Assembly (NCBI GenBank): GCA_036244855.1
Contig: BQKZ01000950.1
Coordinates: forward strand, 25,710-89,709
DNA length: 64,000 nt
Reading direction: 5' to 3'
Source of the DNA: Temnopleurus reevesii
Lineage: Eukaryota > Echinodermata > Echinoidea > Temnopleuroida > Temnopleuridae
This document shows, piece by piece, positions 40,401-43,900 of this stretch. Numbering within the stretch: the first letter of the stretch is position 1; every line of letters starts with the position of its first letter. The notes beneath the pieces were generated by a model, which did not search any database, had not been told where the DNA came from, and saw only the letters and a program-made list of their open reading frames with translations. The translations under genes and the position numbers were made by a program.

Positions 40401-40961
40401 AACAAACTTCTTAGAGGGAGGTTGCAATGGACAAACAACAAATTTAACTAATGGTTCTCATTACAAATATTTAGGCAATATATTGAATCTGAGCTTATCA
40501 GTTTATTTCAAGGAGTAACCAAGTCGTTAACTTTTAGATAATTCGGAAAAATAAAACCTTTATTGACTAAATTCTGATTTTTGAATGTTCCTTTTTAGGT
40601 GCTAGCAGGGGAAGGCATCTCACCCATTCGTGACAGAGACCTAATCAACATGGCCGAACGTGAGCTAGCCGAGGCCTGTAACATGACCCAGGCTGAACTG
40701 GATTCCGCAGCCCATCGTATCCTCTTCCCTAAGGACAAGATGGCTAACGTTCCCGTGGTAACCACCACCACAACCTCCGTGGACACTCAGTTGCCGTACT
40801 TTGACCATCTGGGCGGGTACGAGTTGCGGGACTATACGCGCAGGTCAGGGCACGATCGGACTAATGTAGAGGACGATGGTCGGGCGGGAATCGGTAGCGA
40901 TACGGAGTCGGAAACGATGGAGGCTGATGAAGATGGGGTGCTCTATGTGACGACGTTATAG
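544..40961 (+). CDS. Cav1: L-type voltage-gated calcium channel alpha-1 subunit (Cav1), spliced gene, 5' part outside window
   Basis: Pore-forming subunit of a high-voltage-activated calcium channel in the plasma membrane; it opens on depolarisation and drives contraction, secretion and calcium signalling. Exons from 544 onward encode the end of the I-II linker, repeat II, the II-III linker, repeats III and IV and the whole C-terminus; about 34 exons join in frame (roughly 1,850 codons including three tentative small ones). Seen directly: S4 segments with Arg/Lys every third residue, pore glutamates in TGEDW (II), FEGWP (III) and TGEAW (IV), a C-terminal EF-hand, an IQ motif ([14 protein letters not shown]) and a VTTL end. 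L-type rather than Cav2 or Cav3 identity rests on RPRRLSELN before IIIS1, [20 protein letters not shown] after IIIS6, and the L-type IQ and distal C-terminal helices. Repeat I and the beta-subunit site must lie upstream. One gene stands for the vertebrate Cav1.1-1.4 set (inference). Confidence 0.95.
1230..1390 (+). CDS. Cav1: Cav1 exon: end of I-II linker and IIS1
   Basis: Encodes the basic stretch [18 protein letters not shown] followed by the IIS1 helix ([17 protein letters not shown]) and [14 protein letters not shown], which closely matches the L-type family (SEHYNQP-WLT). Donor gtgcga; ends with one base of a split Asp codon. Confidence 0.95.
1621..1787. repeat. Large imperfect hairpin (foldback element)
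   Basis: Left arm 1621-1698 and right arm 1702-1787 are reverse complements over most of their length with a 3-base loop (1699-1701). The centre is GAGGGGC-TTT-GCCCCTC and the arms include AAGTATATTGGAATTATA and GATGGGCTAGCAA blocks. It lies in the intron before IIS2 and is followed by an unusually GC-rich stretch to about 2200. Confidence 0.9.
1788..2200. mobile_element. GC-rich intronic block, probable mobile-element body
   Basis: Composition changes sharply from the AT-rich intron, with CpG-rich segments (ctgcgcgtgcgcag, ccgcggttgag, tacactacgtctagc). It abuts the hairpin at 1621-1787. No open frame is visible, so it would be non-autonomous; identity unknown. Confidence 0.35.
3369..3594 (+). 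CDS. Cav1: Cav1 exon: IIS2, IIS3 and IIS4
   Basis: Acceptor cttccag and donor gtgagc. Translation covers IIS2 ([20 protein letters not shown]), IIS3 ([17 protein letters not shown]) and the IIS4 voltage sensor [18 protein letters not shown] with regularly spaced arginines. Contiguous with the L-type family with no insertion. Confidence 0.96.
3900..3945. repeat. (ATC)n microsatellite
   Basis: Imperfect CAT/TCA run in the intron after IIS4. Confidence 0.8.
4213..4423 (+). CDS. Cav1: Cav1 exon: IIS4-S5 linker, IIS5 and turret
   Basis: Begins [16 protein letters not shown] (S4-S5 linker), then the IIS5 helix ([21 protein letters not shown]) and the extracellular FGGHFNF loop into the pore helix. 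Acceptor tttacag, donor gtaaga, phase 0 at the end. Confidence 0.96.
5265..5293. repeat. (TA)n microsatellite
   Basis: Uninterrupted TA run in the intron before the repeat II pore exon. Confidence 0.9.
5464..5584 (+). CDS. Cav1: Cav1 exon: repeat II pore loop and start of IIS6
   Basis: Encodes [20 protein letters not shown], carrying the repeat II selectivity-filter glutamate, then the first half of IIS6 ([12 protein letters not shown]). The donor is taken as gtatcc after aact, because the next exon then restores the family sequence [11 protein letters not shown]; reading on through the intron reaches a stop soon after. Confidence 0.92.
6669..6924 (+). CDS. Cav1: Cav1 exon: end of IIS6 and start of II-III linker
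   Basis: [22 protein letters not shown] is the conserved L-type IIS6 end; a charged [11 protein letters not shown] stretch and a Pro/Lys-rich linker follow. In vertebrate Cav1.1 the II-III loop couples to the ryanodine receptor; nothing here tests that role. Acceptor cctcag; donor gtacga, leaving two bases of a Lys codon. Confidence 0.93.
7324..7351 (+). CDS. Cav1: Cav1 exon: 28-nt II-III linker microexon
   Basis: Only 28 bases (SQDSEEKEH after the split Lys), bounded by a good acceptor (ttctcag) and a consensus donor (gtaagt). It restores phase exactly between the exon ending at 6924 and the next ones. Too short to be found as an open reading frame. Confidence 0.75.
7431..7633. mobile_element. 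Left end of an inverted-repeat element (ATGCCTCCG hairpin)
   Basis: Starts ATGCCTCCG-CCACC and folds on GGTGG-CGGAGGCAT, then a (GTCC)n run at about 7489-7516 and the conserved-looking GACGGATTTTGACCAAACTT. The matching right end TGGCGGAGGCATAAA is at 8514-8528. Interrupted by the adapter palindrome at 7634. The family is common in marine invertebrate DNA (recollection, to be checked). Confidence 0.8.
7634..7671. other. Nextera mate-pair junction adapter (assembly artefact)
   Basis: CTGTCTCTTATACACATCT directly followed by its reverse complement, a perfect 38-base palindrome. This is the Tn5 mosaic-end junction made when Nextera mate-pair fragments are circularised. It is not genomic, and the sequences on its two sides may not be adjacent in the genome. 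Confidence 0.97.
7886..7930 (+). CDS. Cav1: Possible Cav1 cassette exon, II-III linker
   Basis: 45 bases after ccttacag and before gtgaat, phase 0 on both sides, reading [15 protein letters not shown]. Because it is a multiple of three it can be included or skipped without changing frame, as expected of an alternative exon. The donor is weak and the sequence is A-rich, so it could be a chance match; it also lies between an adapter artefact and an assembly gap. Confidence 0.4.
8342..8432. other. Assembly gap of 91 N
   Basis: Run of N inside the intron between the II-III linker microexons, within the same inverted-repeat element. Confidence 1.
8433..8560. mobile_element. Right end of the ATGCCTCCG element
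   Basis: GTGGCAGTGCCCAAAATTTG through TGGCGGAGGCATAAA, then GACCGTGCGCGGTCGAGGATTCATCTAG. The GGCGGAGGCAT is the reverse complement of the left end at 7431. Confidence 0.75.
8862..8904 (+). CDS. Cav1: Cav1 exon: 43-nt II-III linker microexon
   Basis: [14 protein letters not shown] between acceptor aaacag and donor gtatga. Enters at phase 0 and leaves one base, which the next exon completes to Asp. Acidic character matches the neighbouring [11 protein letters not shown] segment. Confidence 0.8.
9407..9551 (+). CDS. Cav1: Cav1 exon: end of II-III linker, lead-in to repeat III
   Basis: An acidic run, then [20 protein letters not shown] and [10 protein letters not shown]. The order RPRPLSEL / PMP / FFIFS-NNRFR is characteristic of L-type channels just before IIIS1 and helps separate this gene from Cav2. 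Acceptor ttgcag, donor gtaaga. Confidence 0.95.
10092..10221 (+). CDS. Cav1: Cav1 exon: IIIS1
   Basis: [18 protein letters not shown] leads into the IIIS1 helix ([17 protein letters not shown]). The AAEDP motif at the extracellular end is conserved across the family. Acceptor tttcag, donor gtaagt, phase 0. Confidence 0.96.
10532..10591 (+). CDS. Cav1: Cav1 exon: IIIS2
   Basis: A 60-base exon: [20 protein letters not shown], the IIIS2 helix with the conserved DY-FT-IFT-EI pattern. Phase 0 on both sides; acceptor ttgcag, donor gtatgt. Confidence 0.95.
11132..11238 (+). CDS. Cav1: Cav1 exon: IIIS2-S3 loop and IIIS3
   Basis: [19 protein letters not shown] followed by [16 protein letters not shown]. 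The GAFCRN-FN-LDLLVV pattern matches IIIS3 of L-type channels. Acceptor tttag, donor gtaagt, leaving two bases of an Asp codon. Confidence 0.95.
11907..11991 (+). CDS. Cav1: Cav1 exon: IIIS4 voltage sensor
   Basis: [20 protein letters not shown]: five or more positively charged residues at every third position, the repeat III voltage sensor, ending KGLK before IIIS5. Acceptor ttctag, donor gtaaga, phase 0. Confidence 0.97.
12051..12213. mobile_element. Dispersed repeat fragment (CTGTCTTAG...GGGTGACCACT)
   Basis: Contains CTGTCTTAG at its start and GGGTGACCACTATA-ACCAGGTTTTACT at its end. The stretch 55699-55905 has the same two marks in the same order, so both look like copies of one family. 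Confidence 0.45.
12755..12915 (+). CDS. Cav1: Cav1 exon: IIIS5 and start of the repeat III extracellular loop
   Basis: [15 protein letters not shown] precedes the IIIS5 helix [20 protein letters not shown], then the Cys-containing loop [12 protein letters not shown]. Compared with the mammalian L-type helix (VTTLLQFMFACIG), the dihydropyridine-site threonine is kept but the glutamine four residues on is valine (12824-12826). Acceptor ctacag, donor gtaaga. Confidence 0.96.
13138..13365. repeat. Dispersed repeat, copy 1
   Basis: About 230 bases in the intron after IIIS5 that match the reverse complement of 46068-46300: TATGCATG, TTGTCAAATGCAC-ATGA, GTT(A/G)CTAGGTTGG, AACCTAGCAA, GCAAG-AGCATCCTG and TTTGACAGCT occur in the same order. 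It contains an internal small inverted repeat, CTAGGTT...AACCTAG (13263-13306). Confidence 0.8.
13720..13915. repeat. (CTT)n / polypyrimidine low-complexity tract
   Basis: Nearly pure C/T sequence with CTT and CCTCCT repeats about 130 bases upstream of the repeat III pore exon. Translations give poly-Phe/Ser/Leu and are not genes. Confidence 0.95.
14041..14187 (+). CDS. Cav1: Cav1 exon: repeat III turret and pore loop
   Basis: [20 protein letters not shown] then [16 protein letters not shown], which holds the repeat III selectivity-filter glutamate. Preceded by a long pyrimidine tract and ttttccag; donor gtatgt leaves two bases of the Lys codon. Confidence 0.96.
14680..14881 (+). CDS. Cav1: Cav1 exon: IIIS6 and III-IV linker start
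   Basis: [20 protein letters not shown] leads to IIIS6 ([20 protein letters not shown]) and on to [20 protein letters not shown]. The IIIS6-to-linker sequence is nearly diagnostic of L-type channels and forms part of the dihydropyridine site in mammals. Acceptor ctcag, donor gtgatt, phase 0. Confidence 0.97.
15063..15348. mobile_element. MITE-like element with 25-bp terminal inverted repeats
   Basis: Ends 15063-15087 (ATTCTGAAGCACAGGCATGA-GAGGG) and 15324-15348 are inverted copies matching at about 20 of 25 positions, with the GCGCCCTCTCATA type right end. The interior is more GC-rich than the intron and has no coding potential. Confidence 0.7.
15559..15717 (+). CDS. Cav1: Cav1 exon: III-IV linker and IVS1
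   Basis: [20 protein letters not shown] (III-IV linker, conserved IPKN) then [14 protein letters not shown] and the IVS1 helix ending NTIILAMK. Length 159, phase 0 at both ends; acceptor ctgcag, donor gtaagt. Confidence 0.96.
16377..16487 (+). CDS. Cav1: Cav1 exon: IVS1-S2 loop and IVS2
   Basis: [20 protein letters not shown] then [17 protein letters not shown], the IVS2 helix with the conserved FT-VFTVE pattern. Phase 0 at both ends; acceptor acccag, donor gtattg. Confidence 0.95.
16842..16925 (+). CDS. Cav1: Cav1 exon: IVS3
   Basis: [20 protein letters not shown] then DIMIDMFS. This 84-base exon corresponds to the vertebrate position where two mutually exclusive IVS3 exons exist; I see only one copy here. 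Acceptor cctag, donor gtaagt, phase 0. A 6.6-kb intron follows. Confidence 0.95.
16926..23557 (+). other. Large intron between IVS3 and IVS4
   Basis: The longest intron of the visible gene. Apart from a GT/GA microsatellite near 22459-22498 and many T-rich tracts, I see no recognisable protein-coding sequence or clear mobile element. A 12-base phase-0 microexon candidate (21698-21709, VVTA) is the only splice-like unit noticed. In vertebrate Cav1 genes the IVS3-S4 linker is a site of alternative splicing, so this intron could hold regulatory signals (inference). Confidence 0.6.
22459..22498. repeat. GT/GA microsatellite
   Basis: A (GT)n run passing into (GA)n with GAAA interruptions, in the long repeat IV intron. 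Confidence 0.85.
23558..23686 (+). CDS. Cav1: Cav1 exon: IVS4 voltage sensor
   Basis: [20 protein letters not shown] then [18 protein letters not shown]: the repeat IV voltage sensor and S4-S5 linker, almost identical to the family from FFRLFR onward. The short TNEKKQQ lead is the IVS3-S4 linker, shorter than the vertebrate Cys-containing loop. Acceptor tcacag, donor gtatct. Confidence 0.97.
23780..23840. repeat. (ATT)n / (AAT)n microsatellite
   Basis: Imperfect ATT run turning into AAT run, able to fold on itself, in the intron after IVS4. Confidence 0.85.
24014..24079 (+). CDS. Cav1: Cav1 exon: IVS5
   Basis: A 66-base exon reading [22 protein letters not shown], the IVS5 helix. Phase 0 on both sides; acceptor cctag, donor gttagt. 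Confidence 0.96.
24512..24603 (+). CDS. Cav1: Cav1 exon: repeat IV extracellular loop and pore helix
   Basis: [20 protein letters not shown] followed by [11 protein letters not shown]. The INRNNNF-TFP pattern is typical of L-type repeat IV. Acceptor tgacag, donor gtgagt leaving two bases. Confidence 0.96.
24843..24987 (+). CDS. Cav1: Cav1 exon: repeat IV selectivity filter and start of IVS6
   Basis: [20 protein letters not shown] carries the repeat IV pore glutamate; IVS6 starts at [16 protein letters not shown]. Compared with the mammalian helix (FYMLCAFLI), the tyrosine is kept, but the next residue is Ser (24970-24972) and the alanine four residues after that Tyr is Ser (24979-24981). Acceptor attcag, donor gtgagt. 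Confidence 0.96.
25354..25764. repeat. Three tandem copies of a 137-bp unit
   Basis: Units start at 25354, 25491 and 25628 with CCTATGAAGCAATGCTCTTT and are nearly identical (single-base changes such as catAAAG / caAAAAG). A partial related piece precedes them at about 25308-25330. In the intron between the IVS6 exons; no coding content. Confidence 0.95.
26063..26190 (+). CDS. Cav1: Cav1 exon: end of IVS6 and C-terminal EF-hand
   Basis: [20 protein letters not shown] ends IVS6; [20 protein letters not shown] then DAT starts the EF-hand whose loop runs DPDATGRIKHLD into the next exon. The EF-hand is part of the calcium-dependent inactivation module in this family. Acceptor ttccag, donor gtaagt. 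Confidence 0.97.
26656..26752 (+). CDS. Cav1: Cav1 exon: EF-hand second helix
   Basis: [20 protein letters not shown] then [12 protein letters not shown]; the [15 protein letters not shown] stretch is near-invariant in L-type channels. Acceptor ctgcag, donor gtgagt, phase 0. Confidence 0.97.
27330..27432 (+). CDS. Cav1: Cav1 exon: proximal C-tail
   Basis: [20 protein letters not shown] then [14 protein letters not shown]. The [20 protein letters not shown] block is one of the most conserved C-tail segments of the family. Acceptor tcacag, donor gtatgt. Confidence 0.97.
27962..28063 (+). CDS. Cav1: Cav1 exon: pre-IQ region
   Basis: [20 protein letters not shown] then [14 protein letters not shown]. 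In vertebrate Cav1 the pre-IQ helix binds calmodulin together with the IQ motif. Both flanking codons are split Gly and Ala codons. Acceptor ttacag, donor gtatat. Confidence 0.96.
28280..28470 (+). mobile_element. Possible retroelement 3' tail
   Basis: Ends TTGTTAAATAAATGAATGAA followed by four CTGAA units, a short tandem repeat end typical of some non-LTR retroelements. Upstream TAGGCCTCCCACAAGGGCAT could be the degraded end of the coding part. Weak evidence. Confidence 0.35.
28630..28760 (+). CDS. Cav1: Cav1 exon: IQ calmodulin-binding motif
   Basis: [20 protein letters not shown] then [24 protein letters not shown] is the IQ motif that anchors calmodulin for calcium-dependent inactivation and facilitation. 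TFLIQ-YFR-FKKRK is the L-type form. Acceptor tcacag, donor gtaagt, phase 0. Confidence 0.97.
29350..29463 (+). CDS. Cav1: Cav1 exon: post-IQ segment
   Basis: [20 protein letters not shown] is conserved (AGLRTLHDIGPEIRRAISG in mammals); an acidic [16 protein letters not shown] stretch follows. Acceptor gtcag, donor gtaagt, phase 0. Confidence 0.96.
29991..30397 (+). CDS. Cav1: Cav1 exon: Pro/Asn/Ser-rich C-tail
   Basis: Starts [20 protein letters not shown], where (R)SLFG resembles the GLFGN segment of vertebrate channels, then becomes Pro, Asn, Ser and Gly rich ([25 protein letters not shown]) with no recognisable fold. GC content is well above the surrounding introns. Acceptor ctacag, donor gtaaga. 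Confidence 0.92.
30817..31023 (+). CDS. Cav1: Cav1 exon: His-rich and acidic C-tail segment
   Basis: [40 protein letters not shown], then [20 protein letters not shown]. Low-complexity, probably unstructured. Decayed copies of its middle part occur in the following intron at 31094-31185 and 31476-31533. Acceptor ttacag, donor gtaatg. Confidence 0.9.
31094..31185 (+). pseudogene. Decayed tandem copy of the 30817-31023 exon segment
   Basis: About 90 bases aligning with 30906-30995 of the exon at high identity: the GATGAT run, GAGGATG, CCATCCTC, and GGTAGA-GAAGAATATCATC. The frame matching the exon reads [20 protein letters not shown] then YQ, where the exon's second CAG has become TAG (stop at 31179-31181), and extra bases in the GAT run shift the upstream part. 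It lies within the intron and is not part of the transcript model. Confidence 0.8.
31243..31475. repeat. (GAT)n / (GAG)n microsatellite
   Basis: A long imperfect GAT tract with AAT and GAG interruptions, ending in a GGA run. It probably expanded from the GATGATGATGAT codons of the duplicated exon segment on which it sits. Its His, Met and Ser-rich translations are artefacts. Confidence 0.95.
31476..31533 (+). pseudogene. Second, more decayed copy of the same C-tail exon segment
   Basis: GAGGATGTGGA, CC-ACCTCCC, ACGGTGGAT and AATATCACCA in this order follow the exon (GAGGATGTGGA, CCATCCTCCCC, CCGGTGGTAGAT, AATATCATCCA), with several indels that destroy the frame. Together with the copy at 31094 this suggests an originally triplicated unit of exon plus following pyrimidine-rich intron. 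Confidence 0.6.
33031..33448 (+). CDS. Cav1: Cav1 exon: Ser/Pro-rich C-tail
   Basis: [20 protein letters not shown] then a Ser/Pro/Thr-rich segment with SP and TP dipeptides ([20 protein letters not shown]) and [20 protein letters not shown]. Many proline-directed and basic kinase-type sites are visible but none is tested. Acceptor cctttag, donor gtatgt, phase 0. Confidence 0.92.
34111..34267. mobile_element. MITE-like foldback element
   Basis: Left arm 34111-34167 (GTCTCATAAAGCTGTTCATA...GACTAGTGACCCC) and right arm 34211-34267 are inverted copies at roughly 80 percent identity; about 157 bases in all, in a Cav1 C-tail intron. Confidence 0.8.
35113..35481 (+). CDS. Cav1: Cav1 exon: C-tail linker
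   Basis: [40 protein letters not shown] and further Pro/Ser/Arg-rich sequence, ending [13 protein letters not shown]. Its final SAESLVAQ leads naturally into [10 protein letters not shown] of the last exon, as in the vertebrate segment before the distal regulatory helix. Acceptor cctag, donor gtagag, phase 0. Confidence 0.92.
36664..36745 (+). CDS. Cav1: Possible Cav1 C-tail exon, Lys/Ser-rich
   Basis: [20 protein letters not shown] then NSNKKQK between a good acceptor (ctaacag) and donor gtataa, open in the expected phase 0. It leaves one base. With the exon at 38160-38204 the total is 127 bases, which does not restore the phase needed at 40599. Either it is alternative, or a further small exon or different splice site exists. 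Skipping both joins 35481 to 40599 in frame. Confidence 0.45.
37827..37844 (+). repeat. Poly(G) tract
   Basis: GGGGGG-A-G(11), the strongest G run in the window, intronic. Confidence 0.9.
38160..38204 (+). CDS. Cav1: Possible Cav1 C-tail exon
   Basis: After one carried base it reads [15 protein letters not shown], between ttcttag and a consensus-like donor gtgagt. Read through, the frame continues [14 protein letters not shown] and stops at tga, so it could alternatively end a short isoform. A weaker donor at 38198 (gttaac) would restore frame with the last exon. Function unknown. Confidence 0.4.
38205..40598 (+). other. Last Cav1 intron
   Basis: AT-rich; contains the foldback element at 39848-40023 and otherwise nothing recognised. 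A missing small exon could lie here if the tentative exons at 36664 and 38160 are real. Confidence 0.5.
39848..40023. mobile_element. Foldback element
   Basis: Arms of about 43 bases: GAAGAAAATCTAGAAGTCCT-TGA...GAGCAAAG at the left and its reverse complement CTTTGCTC...TTCAAGACTTCTGGATTCTC at the right; roughly 80 percent identity. Confidence 0.7.
40599..40961 (+). CDS. Cav1: Cav1 last coding exon: distal C-terminal helix and PDZ ligand
   Basis: [20 protein letters not shown] then [20 protein letters not shown]. The ELA-AC-MT--E-(D/E)SAA pattern matches the distal C-terminal regulatory domain of Cav1.2 and Cav1.3, which folds back on the IQ region and modulates gating. The protein ends YVTTL; a class I PDZ ligand of this type (ITTL) ends Cav1.3. 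Stop TAG at 40959-40961. Acceptor ttttag, phase 0. Confidence 0.96.
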   Translation: MLAGEGISPIRDRDLINMAERELAEACNMTQAELDSAAHRILFPKDKMANVPVVTTTTTSVDTQLPYFDHLGGYELRDYTRRSGHDRTNVEDDGRAGIGSDTESETMEADEDGVLYVTTL

Positions 40962-43900
40962 CAGCAGCTGATATGAAGTCTAGCTGTAGGATCATGTGCG
41001 TTTTTCTATATTACATGTATATAGTCATGTTGTGTGCTGTGCTCTTGGATCAACCCCGAATGTATTAAGGATCGCATCCATGGAGGATAGTCACATATGT
41101 TCTACTCCGGTCTATGCAGCAAGTCTCCATCACCAATGAATATGCATCAAGAAGAAGATTATCGTAACTGGTCTTGTCTTGAAGTCCCATTGTCTGTTGG
41201 AGTACTCTACATCCATGATGACTAACCAGCGCTATTCAAGACTAAGTCTTTATGGACTTGTCTGTTTCCATGGTGATGCATCTAATCCAAATCATGTCTA
41301 GCAGTGGTTTTAGACATGAGTTAATTTTGTTTGATTGATTAATTACTCATGGTGGATGATGTACATGGCAGGATTGTCATGTAATAATACCATCAAAGCT
41401 TTGGAGAGACATTCATGAAGAATGTCAAATGCAATGAGGAATATAAATTTCCATCACAATGCAATGAATGTTTCTCCATCATGTTTTGTAATGTGAGGCT
41501 ATTTTGTATCAGTCTCCATCAAGTATCGTATCGTTGAATGCAGAGTCGTATTTGAACATTAGAGGTACGAATCATATGTTTGTATTGTTCTTTCTTCATA
41601 AATCAAATATATATTTATTGTAGATATATATTTGTATATATACACAGAATATCTCCTCTATGTTGGAGTTTACTATGTATACGCATGCCTGGTGCACTGT
41701 TATACCATTTTATATCATCACCATTTAATGTATATATGTGATTATACATTTTGAAAATGAAATGAAAATTTTTTAATGAGAAGAATGTATATAAAAGGTA
41801 TATACAGTCATTACATTATCATGAGCATAATAAAATGTGTATTATTTGTAAAGAATGCTGTTTTTCATCACGTGATGTTTTTGTTTGAAGTAACCTGGTG
41901 TTATTGTTAGCATATCACTTTCATACAATATTGAAAATTTAAATACTTTGTTTTCGTCACTATTTTTGACTCTCTGAAATTGTTTTTGGTATGAACACTG
42001 TTTAATTCAATTGTATTCCCATCAAACTAAAGGTCATTTCCACGGTAGCTCAGTTCCTAACCCCCCATCTCGACGGTCACAATGGAATCCAAACTTGATC
42101 TGTACTATTCAGGGATAGAATTAAAGAAGAATGATGATTTCAATATATCATTACTTATGGCATCAAGAATGCAAAGATTCTTCAGTATCTCTCTCAGAAT
42201 TGCTGGTGTTCAAAAGTTGTGAATAAATACATCTACATTCATGAGACACAGGTGTTACATGAGGAATGTAATTATGCATATGAACTATGATGCAAGTATT
42301 TTGTATGGTGTATATTTAGATGCATCTGTACTTATAAATCAGGAAAAATTGTTTATTCCCAAATATCCAAAGTGAACAACTCTGAACGATTATTAGGTTA
42401 ATTAATTTTTTAAAAAATGGAAACTTGTAAATTGAGATGCTAATTCATATAATGATAATTCATGTAATATAACATAATAATTCATATAACATAACGTAAT
42501 ATAATATATGTGAACTTTTCAAACTTCAGTTTGAATTTTCAAACATTGTCCAGTAAGGAATATGATTGATTTTTAGCATATAAACAACTTGACTAGAATC
42601 CCCACAAAAGCAGTGTTTCTTGTGGAAAGTATCTATTAATATTGTTTATGTGTAGGGAAATAAAAGTGCTCTTATTATGTGTTGTGGCAGAAATATAAGA
42701 ATGACTGTTTCTGCTATCAATTGCTGAAATTACATGAAGTTAATCAGACCAAGCTCTTAGTTATAGTTTAAATATATTTTGTCATCTTTTTGTGTATAAA
42801 TATGAATAGTATTCTGTTATCAATTTCCTTATATCTATATTACACTTATTCTCCCGTTGGGGATACAATTTGCCAAAGCTTTTGTTTTTAACCCTATGTT
42901 TTATCTTAAAAATTACTTTTAACTTTTTAAAGTTTTAGTAATGGTCATTGCTTTAGTGAATGATAGCTCCCTACTCCCACAATTTCAGGTTGTAACACCT
43001 TATTATGATCATATTATGATCTGTTTATTTTTTATTGTAATTTCATTCACAAAAATGAGATGTGCTATCGATTTATTTGACTTATGAATTATTCAAGAAA
43101 GATAGTTCTTAATGATAGAGTTATTAAAGGAAAACTTGGTGCTGCTTAACATCTCTTAACATTATTGGCTGGCCAACGTTCATTCATTATCCAGTTCATT
43201 TTAAAGAATGGGTAGAGTAGAAGCAAAAATAGATAGCATCACTATATTGAGATTTCCAGCAGCTTGATTTATACATCAGGAATACAGAGGATAGATCAGT
43301 CCATAATACACAAGGAAAATTATGTATGTTCAAATTCTCACCACTGACTATAAATACAATTTAAGAACCACTATGCAGTTCTCACCAAATACACAGCTTA
43401 TCTGAGCTGTGATGCCCAATGCCAGTAAAGAACTTTCATGCAAATGTGATCATTTTTGCCTACTTAGACTGTAAAACTCTAGTTCGTTATAAAATTAATT
43501 TAAAATATTTCAATACACATGCAACGCAGTATACAGGAAGACAAATGAGCAAGAAATTGTTTGCCAAATTCCCTGCAATGTCCACAGCGCCAAAAATCGA
43601 TATCTTGAGATATTGTTTGATATCGCCTAATGTCGGTGGTGAGAATCTGATATTAATAAACTTTATAACTCTGTATTCTCACATGAAATTTTGGGAGAAA
43701 TTATTTAAGTGATTAGCTTCTTACAATCATTCATATATCATATAAATATTGGTATATTGCCTTATGAAAAGTTCTTACTTATTAGCAAATTAATCAAATC
43801 ACATGTACCATAGATGTCTGTTTTTGTTTTATACAGTATCTTTGCAATCAAAGTGTGAATATTATTTAACATGTTCCTTATGCACATTACATTTTGCTGT

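Noticed and set aside
544..40961. Cav2 (N/P/Q-type) identity
   Set aside because: The II-III lead-in, IIIS6 linker, IQ region and C-terminal helix are all of L-type form, and there is no DDWC-like end.
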